DNA from: Sphingobium terrigena
GTDB taxonomy: Bacteria > Pseudomonadota > Alphaproteobacteria > Sphingomonadales > Sphingomonadaceae
Assembly (NCBI RefSeq): GCF_003591655.1
Contig: NZ_QVRA01000007.1
Span: 62,001-126,000 of the forward strand
Length of the DNA: 64,000 nt
Direction of reading: 5' to 3'
The position numbers and the translations under genes are program-made. The first letter of the stretch is position 1, and every line of letters starts with the position of its first letter. This document shows positions 42,903 to 52,118 of this stretch, one piece after another. The notes under the pieces were generated by a model. It was not told where the DNA came from. It did no database searches and saw only the letters and a list, made by a program, of their open reading frames with translations.

Positions 42903-44093
42903 TTGCACAAGCATCCTAGCGCGCTGGGGGTAGCAACCGCCCTCACACCGGCAGCACCGGTAACGCTTATTCGCCCGCACGCTGCCGAGCGCGCCGCCCG
43001 ATTCTTCGTGGAGAAGTTTCCGGGCCGCTCTCTGTATGCCGTGAAGGCTAACCCGTCGCCCGATCTCCTTCGGACGCTATGGGACAGCGGTATCTCGCAC
43101 TATGACGTTGCTTCCATCGCGGAAGTGCGGCTTGTCGCGCAAACGCTGCCGGACGCGAAGCTTTGCTTCATGCATCCGGTCAAGGCTGAAGAAGCCATTG
43201 CCGAAGCCTATGCCGTCCATGGCGTGCGCACCTTCTCGCTCGACACGATCGACGAGCTGGAAAAGATCATGCGCGCCACCAATGACGCCACCGATCTGGA
43301 ACTGTGCGTCCGCCTGCGCGTGTCGTCGGAACATAGCGAACTGTCCCTCGCGTCGAAATTCGGCGCGGAACTGGGCGAGACTCGCGAACTGCTGATGGCC
43401 ACCCGCCAGGCCGCCGATGCCCTTGGCATCTGCTTCCACGTCGGCAGCCAGGCGATGTCGCCACAGGCCTATAGCGACGCGATCGAGCGGGTCCGCGCGG
43501 CGATCGTCGATGCGGCGGTCACGGTCGACATCATCGATGTCGGCGGCGGCTTCCCGTCGGTCTATCCGGGCATGGAGCCGGTTGCGCTCGAAAATTATTT
43601 CGACGCGATCCACCGTGGCTTTGAAAGCCTGCCGGTCAGCTATTCGTCGGAACTCTGGTGCGAACCCGGCCGGGCGCTGTCGGCCGAGTACAGCTCCATC
43701 ATCGTCCGGGTAGAGCGCCGTCGCGGCACCGAACTCTACATCAACGACGGTGCCTATGGCGCTTTGTTCGATGCCGCGCATATCGGCTGGCGTTTTCCGG
43801 TCGTGCTGCTGCGCGACGAGGAAAGCGACGCGGCGATGACCGGCTTCTCCTTCTATGGTCCGACCTGCGACGATATGGACCATATGGTCGGCCCGTTCAT
43901 GCTGCCCGACGATGTCGCCACCGGCGACTATATCGAAATCGGGATGCTGGGTGCCTATGGCTGCGCCATGCGCACCGGCTTCAACGGCTTCACGGCGGAA
44001 ACCGTGGTCGAGGTAGCGGACGAGCCGATGGCCAGCCTCTACGCCGAACCGGCCCCCGCCCGCCGTCGCGCGACTGTCATCAAGCTGGGCTAA
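42903..44093 (+). CDS. Ornithine/lysine decarboxylase, PLP fold III
   Basis: 396 residues. Eukaryotic-type (fold III) decarboxylase that makes putrescine or cadaverine. PLP lysine in YAVKANPSP (Lys48). Other marks: HPVKAEEAIAEAY, HVGSQAMSPQAY, IDVGGGFPSVYPGM, CEPGRALSAEY and the catalytic cysteine in YGPTCDDMDHM. The start is a TTG at 42903, 9 bases after GGAGG; there is no in-frame ATG nearby. Use of TTG behind a structured leader suggests translational control. It supplies the diamine for the two upstream polyamine genes. Confidence 0.92.
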   Translation: MHKHPSALGVATALTPAAPVTLIRPHAAERAARFFVEKFPGRSLYAVKANPSPDLLRTLWDSGISHYDVASIAEVRLVAQTLPDAKLCFMHPVKAEEAIAEAYAVHGVRTFSLDTIDELEKIMRATNDATDLELCVRLRVSSEHSELSLASKFGAELGETRELLMATRQAADALGICFHVGSQAMSPQAYSDAIERVRAAIVDAAVTVDIIDVGGGFPSVYPGMEPVALENYFDAIHRGFESLPVSYSSELWCEPGRALSAEYSSIIVRVERRRGTELYINDGAYGALFDAAHIGWRFPVVLLRDEESDAAMTGFSFYGPTCDDMDHMVGPFMLPDDVATGDYIEIGMLGAYGCAMRTGFNGFTAETVVEVADEPMASLYAEPAPARRRATVIKLG

Positions 44094-44123
44094 AAGGCTC
44101 AAGCTCCCCTTTGGAGAGGGTGC

Positions 44124-44164
44124 CTGTCCCTCGCTGCATCCCCCCGCAGCGAGGGACAGTTTTT
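44124..44164 (+). terminator. Rho-independent terminator after the decarboxylase gene
   Basis: CTGTCCCTCGCTGC and GCAGCGAGGGACAG form a 14-bp perfect stem followed by TTTTT. Confidence 0.9.
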
Positions 44165-45368
44165 ATCGGCGGAATATCCCCACCATCTCGACATGGGTGG
44201 ACCAGCGAAACTGGCCGACCGGGCGCACCTGATCCAGCCGGTATCCGCCCGCCAGCAAATGCGCGGCGTCCCGCGCAAAACTCGCCGGGTTGCATGACAC
44301 ATAGGCGATCACCGGCACGCTCGACTGCGCCAGCTGCATCACCTGTTCCCGCGCCCCCGCGCGTGGCGGGTCGATCACCACAGCGGCAAAGCGGTTCAGT
44401 TCCTCAGGCGTCAGCGGACGACGAAACAGGTCGCGATGATCCGCGACCATCCGCCGTTGCGCCCGCTGCCCCGCGAGCTTGAGCGCCAGCACCACGTCGC
44501 GCGCCCCCTCCGCCGCATAAACCGGTCGCCCCGCCCCCAGCGCCAGCGCGAACGTGCCAAGCCCGCAGAACAGATCCGCCACCGCGCCAGACTCCGGCAT
44601 GGCATCGCGTACCATCGCGACCAGCGCCGCCTCGCCATCGGGCGTGGCCTGCAGGAAGGAGAATGGCGGGAAGGCCACCGGCACGCCACCGAACGTCACG
44701 GTCGCAGCCTCAGGCTCCCAGCGCGTCTGTGGCCTGTTGCCCTCGTCGATCGTCAGCCGCGCCAGCCCATGCACACGCGCGAAATCGCCCAGCCCCTCGT
44801 CCGCCGATAGCCCCTCGACCTTCACGCCCTCCAGCAGCAGGTCAACGCCCTGGTCGATGAGCGACATGCGCACATGCGCTGCCCGCTTGTCCGGCAGGAT
44901 CAGGCGCAGCAGCCCGCGCAACGGCGCCAGCAGCGCGAACAGGCGCGGGTCCAGCACCGCGCACATCTGAAGGTCGATCAGCGTATGGCTGCCCGCCTCG
45001 GCAAAGCCGATGGCGATGGTCTTGCCCGCCCGCGCCGCGCGCAGCGACGCCCGCCGCCGCGTCATCGGTGGCGAGATATGCGGCGGCAGCACCGTCTGCG
45101 CCACAACCCCTTGCCCCGCCAGCGCGCCGACCACGCGCCCGGTGACGAAATCGGCCAGGCTCGCCTCATCGACATGCTGCAATTCGCACCCGCCACAGGA
45201 CGGGAAATGGACGCAGGGCGGCGCGACGCGATGCGGCCCGGCGATGGTCGTGCCATCGGCCAGCAGCCGGTCGCCCGGCGCGGTCAGCGCGGCATGGCGG
45301 CCATTGGCGGTGATGCCATCGCCCTTGGCAGCGATGCGGATGATGATGTCTGGGTCAGTGTCGGTCAC
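44163..45368 (-). CDS. RlmD/RumA-family RNA m5U methyltransferase
   Basis: 401 residues. A short TRAM-like N-terminus (RIAAKGDGITANGRHAAL) is followed by the iron-sulfur cysteines CVHFPSCGGCELQ plus a later QMCAV. The methyltransferase core has VADLFCGLGTFALAL, AVVIDPPRAGAREQ and the catalytic cysteine in YVSCNPASFARDA. The family methylates uridine C5 in 23S rRNA (RlmD, RlmC) or tRNA (TrmA); which of these cannot be decided here. It is the last gene of a tightly overlapping minus-strand run. Confidence 0.9.
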   Translation of the reverse strand: MTDTDPDIIIRIAAKGDGITANGRHAALTAPGDRLLADGTTIAGPHRVAPPCVHFPSCGGCELQHVDEASLADFVTGRVVGALAGQGVVAQTVLPPHISPPMTRRRASLRAARAGKTIAIGFAEAGSHTLIDLQMCAVLDPRLFALLAPLRGLLRLILPDKRAAHVRMSLIDQGVDLLLEGVKVEGLSADEGLGDFARVHGLARLTIDEGNRPQTRWEPEAATVTFGGVPVAFPPFSFLQATPDGEAALVAMVRDAMPESGAVADLFCGLGTFALALGAGRPVYAAEGARDVVLALKLAGQRAQRRMVADHRDLFRRPLTPEELNRFAAVVIDPPRAGAREQVMQLAQSSVPVIAYVSCNPASFARDAAHLLAGGYRLDQVRPVGQFRWSTHVEMVGIFRR

Positions 45369-46750
45369 AATCGCGCGGCGATAGCCGCTGGCAGCGCGGC
45401 AGGCAAATCATCGGCGATAAAAGCCGCGCCCGCCCGCCGCGCGGTATCGCCATGCAACCATACCGCCTCCCCCGCCGCGCGAAATGGATCGCCCGTCACA
45501 GCCAGCCGGCCGGCAACCAGCCCCGCCAGCACATCGCCGGTCCCGGCGGTCGACAGCCAGTGCGACCCGCCCGACGCCACCGCCACCCGCCCGTCGGGCG
45601 CTGCGATCACGCTGTCCGCCCCCTTGTAGATCACCACCGCGCCGCTGCGCTCCGCCGCCGCCCGCGCCCGGTCGATCTTGCTGCCCGGCAGGTCGCCGAA
45701 CAGCCGCACAAACTCGCCCTCATGCGGGGTCAGGATCGCGCCGTCTGGTATCTGATCGACCCCGATCAAGGTCAGCGCATCAGCGTCCAGCACCAGCCGA
45801 TGCCCACAACCCAGCACCGCATCGAGCCGCGCCCGCGCCACTGCATCACGCCCCAGACCCGGCCCGACCAGCACCGCCGCCAGCCGCGCATCGTTCAGCC
45901 CATCGCGGAGCGCCTCGACCGTCCCGGCCTCCTGCGTCACGATAGCGTCAGCCCCATGACGCAGGTCATCCGCCGCCAGCCGCCGCACCATGCCCGCGCC
46001 CGATCGCGCCGCCGCCTGCGCCGCCAGCTGGCTCGCCCCGGCCATCGCGCCCCCGACCACGGCAACCAGTCCGCGCGTATATTTATGATCCTCCGCCCCC
46101 GGAGCGGTAAGCCTTGGCGGCGTCAGCCGGTGAACCCTGTCGGATGCGGGAATGCCAATGTCCGCGCAAACCAGCCGGGCGACATGCCCCGCCGCCGGAT
46201 AGAGCAGATGCGCAGGCTTGAGCGCCCCAAGCGCGATGCAGACGCCAAAATGCGGCACGGCTGACAGCAGCGCGCCGCTGTCCGTCTCCACCCCGCTCGG
46301 CAGGTCGATGGCATAGCTGCGGCTTGCCGCCCCGGTCAGGTCGCACAGCCGCGCCGCCACCGCCGGATCAAGCCCCCGCGACAGGCCCGTGCCGAACAGC
46401 GCATCAACGAGTTGCGTCGCAGGCGGAGCCGTTGCCAATGCTTCAACCGGCCCGTCCCACGCCGCCAGCGCCCGGCGACTGGACGCCGTGCCGCTCGCCC
46501 CCAGCGCCGCCACCCGCACAGACACGCCCCGCGCCCGCAACAGCCTGGCAATCACATAACCATCGCCGCCATTATTGCCCGGCCCGCACAGGACAAGCAC
46601 GTCGCGTAGCCCGCCCGCGCGCCAGATGATCTCCGCCGCCGCCGCGCCCGCTTTCTCCATCAATCCATAATCATCGACGCCCGCATCGAACAGAGCCTGT
46701 TCCGCTGCGCGCATCTGCGCGGCGGTCAGGATCGGCGTTCCGGCACTCAT
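45365..46750 (-). CDS. nnr: Bifunctional NAD(P)H-hydrate epimerase/dehydratase
   Basis: 461 residues, two domains. The N-terminal YjeF_N epimerase (about 1-210) has LCGPGNNGGDGYVIARLL and YAIDLPSGVETDSG. The C-terminal ribokinase-like dehydratase has HKYTRGLVAVVGGAMAGAS, VGPGLGRDAVARAR, LDADALTLIG, LTPHEGEFVRLFG and STAGTGDVLAGLVAG. The protein repairs damaged NADH and NADPH hydrates. It overlaps the methyltransferase gene by ATGA and the upstream lipoprotein gene by 4 bases. Confidence 0.95.
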   Translation of the reverse strand: MSAGTPILTAAQMRAAEQALFDAGVDDYGLMEKAGAAAAEIIWRAGGLRDVLVLCGPGNNGGDGYVIARLLRARGVSVRVAALGASGTASSRRALAAWDGPVEALATAPPATQLVDALFGTGLSRGLDPAVAARLCDLTGAASRSYAIDLPSGVETDSGALLSAVPHFGVCIALGALKPAHLLYPAAGHVARLVCADIGIPASDRVHRLTPPRLTAPGAEDHKYTRGLVAVVGGAMAGASQLAAQAAARSGAGMVRRLAADDLRHGADAIVTQEAGTVEALRDGLNDARLAAVLVGPGLGRDAVARARLDAVLGCGHRLVLDADALTLIGVDQIPDGAILTPHEGEFVRLFGDLPGSKIDRARAAAERSGAVVIYKGADSVIAAPDGRVAVASGGSHWLSTAGTGDVLAGLVAGRLAVTGDPFRAAGEAVWLHGDTARRAGAAFIADDLPAALPAAIAARL

Positions 46751-47127
46751 GGGGTCGATCCGGCGACCTTCACGGGCAGGCGATAGCGATCGCCACCAAT
46801 GCGGATTTCGACCAGCCCGGCCTCAACGATCTGCAACCGCGCCATCTCCGCCCCGTCCGCCGCCTCTAGCCCGCGCCCATCCGCCAGTACGCGGAAACGG
46901 CGGAAACCTCCGTCAGGATGGCGGATCGTCAGCAAATCACCCGCCCGCTCGATCACGCAATCCCGCGCCCAGGCGGCATCCGCCCCGATGGCGCAGTCCG
47001 CCTTGCCATCATCGACCGGTGCCGATGCGCCTGCCGCAGCTTGCGCCGGCTGCACGTCATTGCCGAGCTTGCCCGTTTCCCCGCCACAAGCCGCCAGCAA
47101 CAGGCATCCCGCCACCAAGAATCTCAC
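46747..47127 (-). CDS. Small putative lipoprotein
   Basis: 126 residues. The signal VRFLVAGCLLLAACGG has a lipobox (LAAC), so it should be lipid-anchored in the cell envelope. The rest has one probable disulfide pair (DCAIG and RDCVIE) and a beta-rich end (LTIRHPDGGFRRFRVLADGR). Not a family I recognise. The start is a GTG at 47127 that overlaps the preceding stop (GTGA) and opens directly on the signal. Confidence 0.75.
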   Translation of the reverse strand: MRFLVAGCLLLAACGGETGKLGNDVQPAQAAAGASAPVDDGKADCAIGADAAWARDCVIERAGDLLTIRHPDGGFRRFRVLADGRGLEAADGAEMARLQIVEAGLVEIRIGGDRYRLPVKVAGSTP

Positions 47128-47840
47128 GTCAAAGCCCTCCGGCATGCCAGCACCACCGGCCCCAAAATATCGGCAAAGCGCCGCTGCCCCGCTGCGTCCC
47201 CCACGAGATCCTGCCGCATCTCGATCCCCAGATAGGGGATGCCATTGGCTTCGGCATGGCGGTTCATCGTCGCATTCAATTGCTTGCCCGAATAGGGCAG
47301 CTGGTCCCCGACGATCAGCCCCGACGCCTCCAGCAAGGGGATCGCGATCCGCGCGGCGCGATCATCCTCATTATACAGCACGCCCATCTCCCAGGGCCGT
47401 TTCTGCCCCGGATCGCTGGCCAGATGGGGCGTAAAACTATGCACCGACAGGATGAATGGCGCGGTCATCGCGCCAAGCAGCCGCTCGACCTGATGGTGAT
47501 AGGGATGGTGAAACCGCACCATCCGCTGCGCCAGATCGGCGTCGCGATTGCCGGATATGGCATGACCGTCGCTCATCACCGGCAACAGCCCCGGCGCGTC
47601 CGCCTCACGATTAAGGTCGATCACCAGCCGCGATACGCCGCCCAATATCGCGGTGCAGCCCAGTTGCGCCGCCAGCAGCGCGCTCACCTCCGCCACGCCG
47701 ATGTCGATGGCGATATGATTGGCCAGCAACGCCGGGTCGATGCCCAGGTCAATATCGTCCGGCACCCGCGCCGACGCATGATCGGCGATGATCAGCACGT
47801 CCAGCCCGCCGCCGTCAATCTGGGTGAAAGCCTCGCTCAT
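47124..47840 (-). CDS. N-formylglutamate amidohydrolase-family protein
   Basis: 238 residues. Metal-dependent hydrolase: VLIIADHASARVPDD, HIAIDIGVAEV, SRLVIDLNREADAPG and ILSVHSFTPHLAS supply the zinc-site residues; GIEMRQDLV is near the end. The family releases glutamate from N-formylglutamate (histidine breakdown), but no hut genes are here and stand-alone members are common, so the substrate is open. The ATG at 47840 overlaps the ispE stop (ATGA); an upstream ATG at 47870 lies inside ispE. Confidence 0.85.
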   Translation of the reverse strand: MSEAFTQIDGGGLDVLIIADHASARVPDDIDLGIDPALLANHIAIDIGVAEVSALLAAQLGCTAILGGVSRLVIDLNREADAPGLLPVMSDGHAISGNRDADLAQRMVRFHHPYHHQVERLLGAMTAPFILSVHSFTPHLASDPGQKRPWEMGVLYNEDDRAARIAIPLLEASGLIVGDQLPYSGKQLNATMNRHAEANGIPYLGIEMRQDLVGDAAGQRRFADILGPVVLACRRALT

Positions 47841-48712
47841 GCCGCCCTGATCCGCGTTTCCATCATCCACCAGTCGCGATGCGCCGCCTGCACCGCCATC
47901 GCCGCGTCGGCCATCGCTGCATCGCTGTCGAACAGCGCAAAGCAGGTCGCGCCCGACCCCGACATGCGCGCCAGCCGCAACCCCTCATGCCCCGCAAGCG
48001 CATCCAGCACCTGCGCGATCATCGGTGCCGCTGCGACTGCGGGCGCTTGCAGATCATTGCGTCCCTGCGTGACCAGCGCCTCCAGACTCGCCGCGTCCAG
48101 CGGCCCGCGATCCACCCGATCCCAACCGCTAAACACCCGCGCCGTGGACAGGCCGATCCCCGGATTGACCAGCAGCATCGCCATCCCCTCCAGCCCCTCG
48201 ACCCGGTGCCGCCGCAGCCCTTCGCCGCGCCCCGTCACCATCTGCGTCACGCTGGCCACGCAAGCCGGGACGTCAGACCCCAGATCGAGCGCCAGCCCAG
48301 CCAGCTCCCCCGCCTCGATCCGCACGTCCCACAAGCGCGCCAGCAACCGCAGCGTCGCGGCCGCATCGGCCGATCCGCCGCCAATGCCCGACGCCACCGG
48401 CAAAATCTTGGTCAGGCGGATCGCCGCGCCGCGCTGGTCGCCCAGATAGCTCTGCAACGCCCGCGCCGCCTTCACCACCAGATTGCCCGGTCCCGCCTCC
48501 AGCGGCCCGCCGAACGGCCCGTCGATGATGAGGTCAATCGCCCCGTCATCGGTCGCTACCGCGCTCAGCCGGTCGCCATGCTCGGCAAAGGCGAACAGGC
48601 TTTCCAGCGCATGATAGCCATCGTCCCGCCGCGCCCGCACATGCAGCGCGACATTCACCTTGGCATAGGCGGTTTCGATCATAACGCCCGCGTCCAGATC
48701 AGGGTGCGGCAT
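47837..48712 (-). CDS. ispE: 4-diphosphocytidyl-2-C-methyl-D-erythritol kinase
   Basis: GHMP kinase of the MEP isoprenoid pathway. Marks: ETAYAKVNVALHVRARRDDG at the start with the catalytic Lys, the ATP loop LPVASGIGGGSADAAATLRL, DLGSDVPACV and the late MSGSGATCFALFD. Start uncertain: ATG at 48712 gives 291 residues and overlaps the upstream gene by 14 bases; ATG at 48682 gives 281 residues and starts right at the conserved part. Neither has a strong ribosome site. Confidence 0.93.
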   Translation of the reverse strand: MPHPDLDAGVMIETAYAKVNVALHVRARRDDGYHALESLFAFAEHGDRLSAVATDDGAIDLIIDGPFGGPLEAGPGNLVVKAARALQSYLGDQRGAAIRLTKILPVASGIGGGSADAAATLRLLARLWDVRIEAGELAGLALDLGSDVPACVASVTQMVTGRGEGLRRHRVEGLEGMAMLLVNPGIGLSTARVFSGWDRVDRGPLDAASLEALVTQGRNDLQAPAVAAAPMIAQVLDALAGHEGLRLARMSGSGATCFALFDSDAAMADAAMAVQAAHRDWWMMETRIRAA

Positions 48713-50333
48713 ATTCTGGCTTCAATCCCTGCTCGACCTTCGCTGCGATCCGCGCCGCGCCATCGCCCTGCGCGAACAGCGACGCCGCCGCCCAGGCATA
48801 GCGCGCCTCGTACCGCCGACCTGCGCTCCACAGCGCATCGCCCAGATGTTCGTTGATCGTCGCGTCACCCGGCGCACCGGCCGCCGCCCGCTCCAGCACC
48901 GGCACCGCGCCCGCCACATCACCGGTCACATAATGCGCCCAGCCCAGCGAATCGGCGATCGAGGCATCCTGGGGTTTCAGCGCACTCGCCTTGCGGATCA
49001 GTTCCAGCGCGGCCGTCACATTCTGGCGCCGCTCGATCTGCGCATAGCCCAGATAATTGAGCACCATCGGCTCATTGGGGGCCAGCGCCGCCGCCCGCTC
49101 CAGCACGACCCGCGCCTCGTCCCATCGCTTGCCCTGTTCCAGTGCGCTACCCTCGAACAGCAGCAGCGCCCAGGGCAGTTCGCCCTCGCCATAGCCTGCC
49201 TGCGCCGCGCGGAACGCCGCCGCCGCGCCGTCAAAATCATCCAGGTCCGCCAGCAACCGCCCCAGCCGCACCTGCCGTTCGCTCCCCGCGCCCGGTTCCA
49301 CCGCCAGCGATCGTGCCAACGCCAGCGCCGCCTGCGTTTCGCCCGCCGCCGCCAGCGCATCGACCAGCTCAGACTGTCCCAGCGCGCCATACCAGCCATC
49401 GACCGGAACCTTGCGCGCTTCCGCCACGCCACCCTGCGCCAGCCCGCCAGCGCTCAGCAGCCGCGCTGCCACGAGTTGCGCCTCCGCCCCGCCCGGATCG
49501 GCAAAGGTCGCGATCCGCGACAGCCGGATCCCCATCGCCGTTCCGCTGGGGTCGGACGCCACATCCACCGCCAGGCGCGACAGCAGCCGGGCATAGCCCT
49601 GCACCGGCGTCACCGCCGCTACCTTCACCTTGCCCCGCGCCAGATCGGCCCGTGCCCGCGCAAAGGCCGCTTCGCCCGGCGGCAACAGCATCAGCGCCTC
49701 GGCCTTTGCGCCGCGCCCCGCCAGTTGCGCCGCCAGCGTCAGCCGCAACGCCGCGCTCTCCCCGCCCCGAAGCGCAATCGCCCGGCGAATCGCCGGCACC
49801 GCCGCCGTCAGATCGCCGCGCCCCAGCGCCTGCAACGCCACATGCTCATCGACATAACGCTGCGCCAGCGCGGCAAAACGGTCCTGCCCCGCCACCACCG
49901 GCGCGGCATAACGCCCCTCGCCCAGGCTGATCCAGCTGGTGATGATGGGCGCGAGGAAGGAGAAATTCCCTTCCTCCACCATCCGCGCCGTCAGCGTCCG
50001 CGCGCCCGCCCAGTCCTTACGCCCCAGCGCCTCGCCGATCAGCAGCAGTGTGCCGTCGCGCGGCAAAGCCCCCTGCGCCTCCAGCAATGAAGCCGATCGC
50101 AGCGCCAGCGCCCGGTCGCCGCTTTCCAGCGCCTGGACATAGGATCGCCGCGCCACCTCGACACTGGCCGGATCAAGCGTCAGCGCCGCGCGATAGCTGT
50201 CCACCGCCAGCCCCATCGCCCCGTCCCCGTCCGCCAGCCGCGCCCGCGCATAGGCGTGCAGCGCACCCTGCGGATCGACCGACGCTCCGGCGGGCACCGC
50301 CACCGGGACTGTCAGCAGGACGAACGGGATCAG
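48699..50333 (-). CDS. Exported TPR-repeat protein
   Basis: About 544 residues. A signal-like segment (RLIPFVLLTVPVAVPAGA) is followed by tetratricopeptide repeats over most of the length, clearest near the C-terminus (LNYLGYAQIERRQNVTAALE, then ADSLGWAHYVTGDVAGAVPV). It is probably a periplasmic or outer-membrane assembly or scaffold protein. The start is not resolved: no ATG, GTG or TTG precedes the signal segment without running deep into the etf gene. I place it at a CTG at 50333, and an ATA at 50344 is another option. It follows the etf gene directly. Confidence 0.8.
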   Translation of the reverse strand: MIPFVLLTVPVAVPAGASVDPQGALHAYARARLADGDGAMGLAVDSYRAALTLDPASVEVARRSYVQALESGDRALALRSASLLEAQGALPRDGTLLLIGEALGRKDWAGARTLTARMVEEGNFSFLAPIITSWISLGEGRYAAPVVAGQDRFAALAQRYVDEHVALQALGRGDLTAAVPAIRRAIALRGGESAALRLTLAAQLAGRGAKAEALMLLPPGEAAFARARADLARGKVKVAAVTPVQGYARLLSRLAVDVASDPSGTAMGIRLSRIATFADPGGAEAQLVAARLLSAGGLAQGGVAEARKVPVDGWYGALGQSELVDALAAAGETQAALALARSLAVEPGAGSERQVRLGRLLADLDDFDGAAAAFRAAQAGYGEGELPWALLLFEGSALEQGKRWDEARVVLERAAALAPNEPMVLNYLGYAQIERRQNVTAALELIRKASALKPQDASIADSLGWAHYVTGDVAGAVPVLERAAAGAPGDATINEHLGDALWSAGRRYEARYAWAAASLFAQGDGAARIAAKVEQGLKPEYAAP

Positions 50334-50337
50334 GCGC

Positions 50338-51990
50338 TTACATATTGGGATAGTTTGGTCCTCCGCCGCCTTCTGGCACGACCCAGTTGATATTCTGGGT
50401 CGGGTCCTTGATGTCGCACGTCTTGCAATGAACGCAATTCTGCGCGTTGATCTGGAAGCGGGGATTGCCCTCTTCCTGACCGACCACTTCATAGACGCCC
50501 GCAGGACAATAACGCTGCGCCGGCTCGTCATAAAGGGGCAGATTGTAACTGATCGGGATCGCGGGATCCTTCAGCTGCAAATGGACCGGCTGGTCCTCTT
50601 CATGATTGGTGTTGCTCAGGAACACCGACGACAAGCGATCGAAACTCACTACGCCATCGGGCTTGGGATAGACGATCTTTTCGCAGGCATCCTTGGGCCA
50701 GATCTTCTCATTGTCCGGCTTGTGCTTCATCGTGAAGGGCAGGCCGATCTTGAGCGTCCGCATCCACATGTCGATGCCCGCCAGCGCGGTGCCGATCGTG
50801 CCGCCAAATTTGCTCAGCAGCGGCTCGGCATTTTTGACCAGCTTCAGCTCGTCCGCGATCCAGCTGGAGCGCAGCACTTCCTCATAGTCGGTCAGCACAT
50901 CGCTGCCACGCTGGCCCTGCACCGCGGCAAAGGCCGCTTCGGCCGCCAGCATACCGGACTTCATCGCCGTATGCGTGCCCTTGATCCGCGGCACGTTCAC
51001 AAAGCCCGCCGAACAGCCGATCAACGCGCCGCCGGGGAATACCAGCTTGGGGATGGACTGCCAGCCACCCTCGTTGATCGCCCGCGCGCCATAGGAGACG
51101 CGCCGCCCGCCTTCGAGATATTTGCGGATCTCCGGGTGCTGCTTCCAGCGCTGAAACTCCTCGAACGGATAGAGATGCGGGTTGCGATAGCCCAGCCCGA
51201 CGACAAAGCCCAACGCCACCTGGCCATTGGCCTGATGATAGAGGAAGCCGCCGCCATAGGCATCGGTCAGCGGCCAGCCCTGCGAGTGGATCACCAGTCC
51301 CGGCTTGTGCATGGCAGGATCAATGTCCCACAATTCCTTCATGCCCAACCCATAGACCTGCGGTTCGCAGGCCGCGTCCAGTGCAAACTGGCGCTTCAAT
51401 ATCTTGGTCAGGTGGCCGCGCGCGCCCTCGGCAAAAAACGTATATTTCGCGTGCAGCTCCAGGCCGGGCTGATAATCGCCCTTCTTCACGCCTTCCCGGT
51501 CGACGCCCATGTCGCCGGTGGCAACGCCCTTCACGCTTCCATCTTCGTTGTAGAGTATCTCGGCGGCGGCGAATCCGGGGAAGATTTCGACGCCCAGCCC
51601 CTCGGCCTGCTCCGCCAGCCAGCGGCAGAGATTGCCCAGCGATCCGGTATAGGTGCCCTTATTATGCATCCAGCCCGGCGTCATGATGTGCGGCATCGCC
51701 ATCTTGCCGCTCTTGGTCAGGAACCAGTGCTGATTGTCGGTCACGGGCGTCTCGGCCAGCGAACAGCCCATGTTGCGCCATTCCGGCAGCAACTCGTCCA
51801 GCGCCTTGGGGTCGATTACCGCACCTGACAGGATATGGGCGCCGATTTCCGACCCCTTTTCCAGCACGCACACGGCCAGTTCCTGCCCCGCGTCATTGGC
51901 CAGCTGTTTCAGCCGGATTGCCGCTGACAATCCCGCCGGTCCCCCGCCGACGATGACGACGTCATAGGGCATCGATTCCCGTTCGCTCAT
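50338..51990 (-). CDS. Electron-transfer flavoprotein:ubiquinone oxidoreductase
   Basis: 550 residues. Passes electrons from ETF to ubiquinone at the inner membrane, linking fatty acid and amino acid oxidation to respiration. FAD-binding VVIVGGGPAGLSAAIRLKQL at the start, a quinone-site domain (SQGWPLTDAYGGGFLYH), and a C-terminal 4Fe-4S ferredoxin part with INAQNCVHCKTCDIKDP. Length is normal. The ATG at 51990 follows GGAGGG with good spacing. It leads the minus-strand run down to the RNA methyltransferase gene, through the TPR gene. Confidence 0.95.
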   Translation of the reverse strand: MSERESMPYDVVIVGGGPAGLSAAIRLKQLANDAGQELAVCVLEKGSEIGAHILSGAVIDPKALDELLPEWRNMGCSLAETPVTDNQHWFLTKSGKMAMPHIMTPGWMHNKGTYTGSLGNLCRWLAEQAEGLGVEIFPGFAAAEILYNEDGSVKGVATGDMGVDREGVKKGDYQPGLELHAKYTFFAEGARGHLTKILKRQFALDAACEPQVYGLGMKELWDIDPAMHKPGLVIHSQGWPLTDAYGGGFLYHQANGQVALGFVVGLGYRNPHLYPFEEFQRWKQHPEIRKYLEGGRRVSYGARAINEGGWQSIPKLVFPGGALIGCSAGFVNVPRIKGTHTAMKSGMLAAEAAFAAVQGQRGSDVLTDYEEVLRSSWIADELKLVKNAEPLLSKFGGTIGTALAGIDMWMRTLKIGLPFTMKHKPDNEKIWPKDACEKIVYPKPDGVVSFDRLSSVFLSNTNHEEDQPVHLQLKDPAIPISYNLPLYDEPAQRYCPAGVYEVVGQEEGNPRFQINAQNCVHCKTCDIKDPTQNINWVVPEGGGGPNYPNM

Positions 51991-52118
51991 AAACCCTCCA
52001 TTGGGCTACCGGCGGGCTGCACCCCGTCCATCCGGTCGCCTTATTACTCCAACACTTTACCAGCCAAGGCGATGAAGAATCTTGACCCCCTCGTCAACCT
52101 CTGGCCCTAGATGATCTT

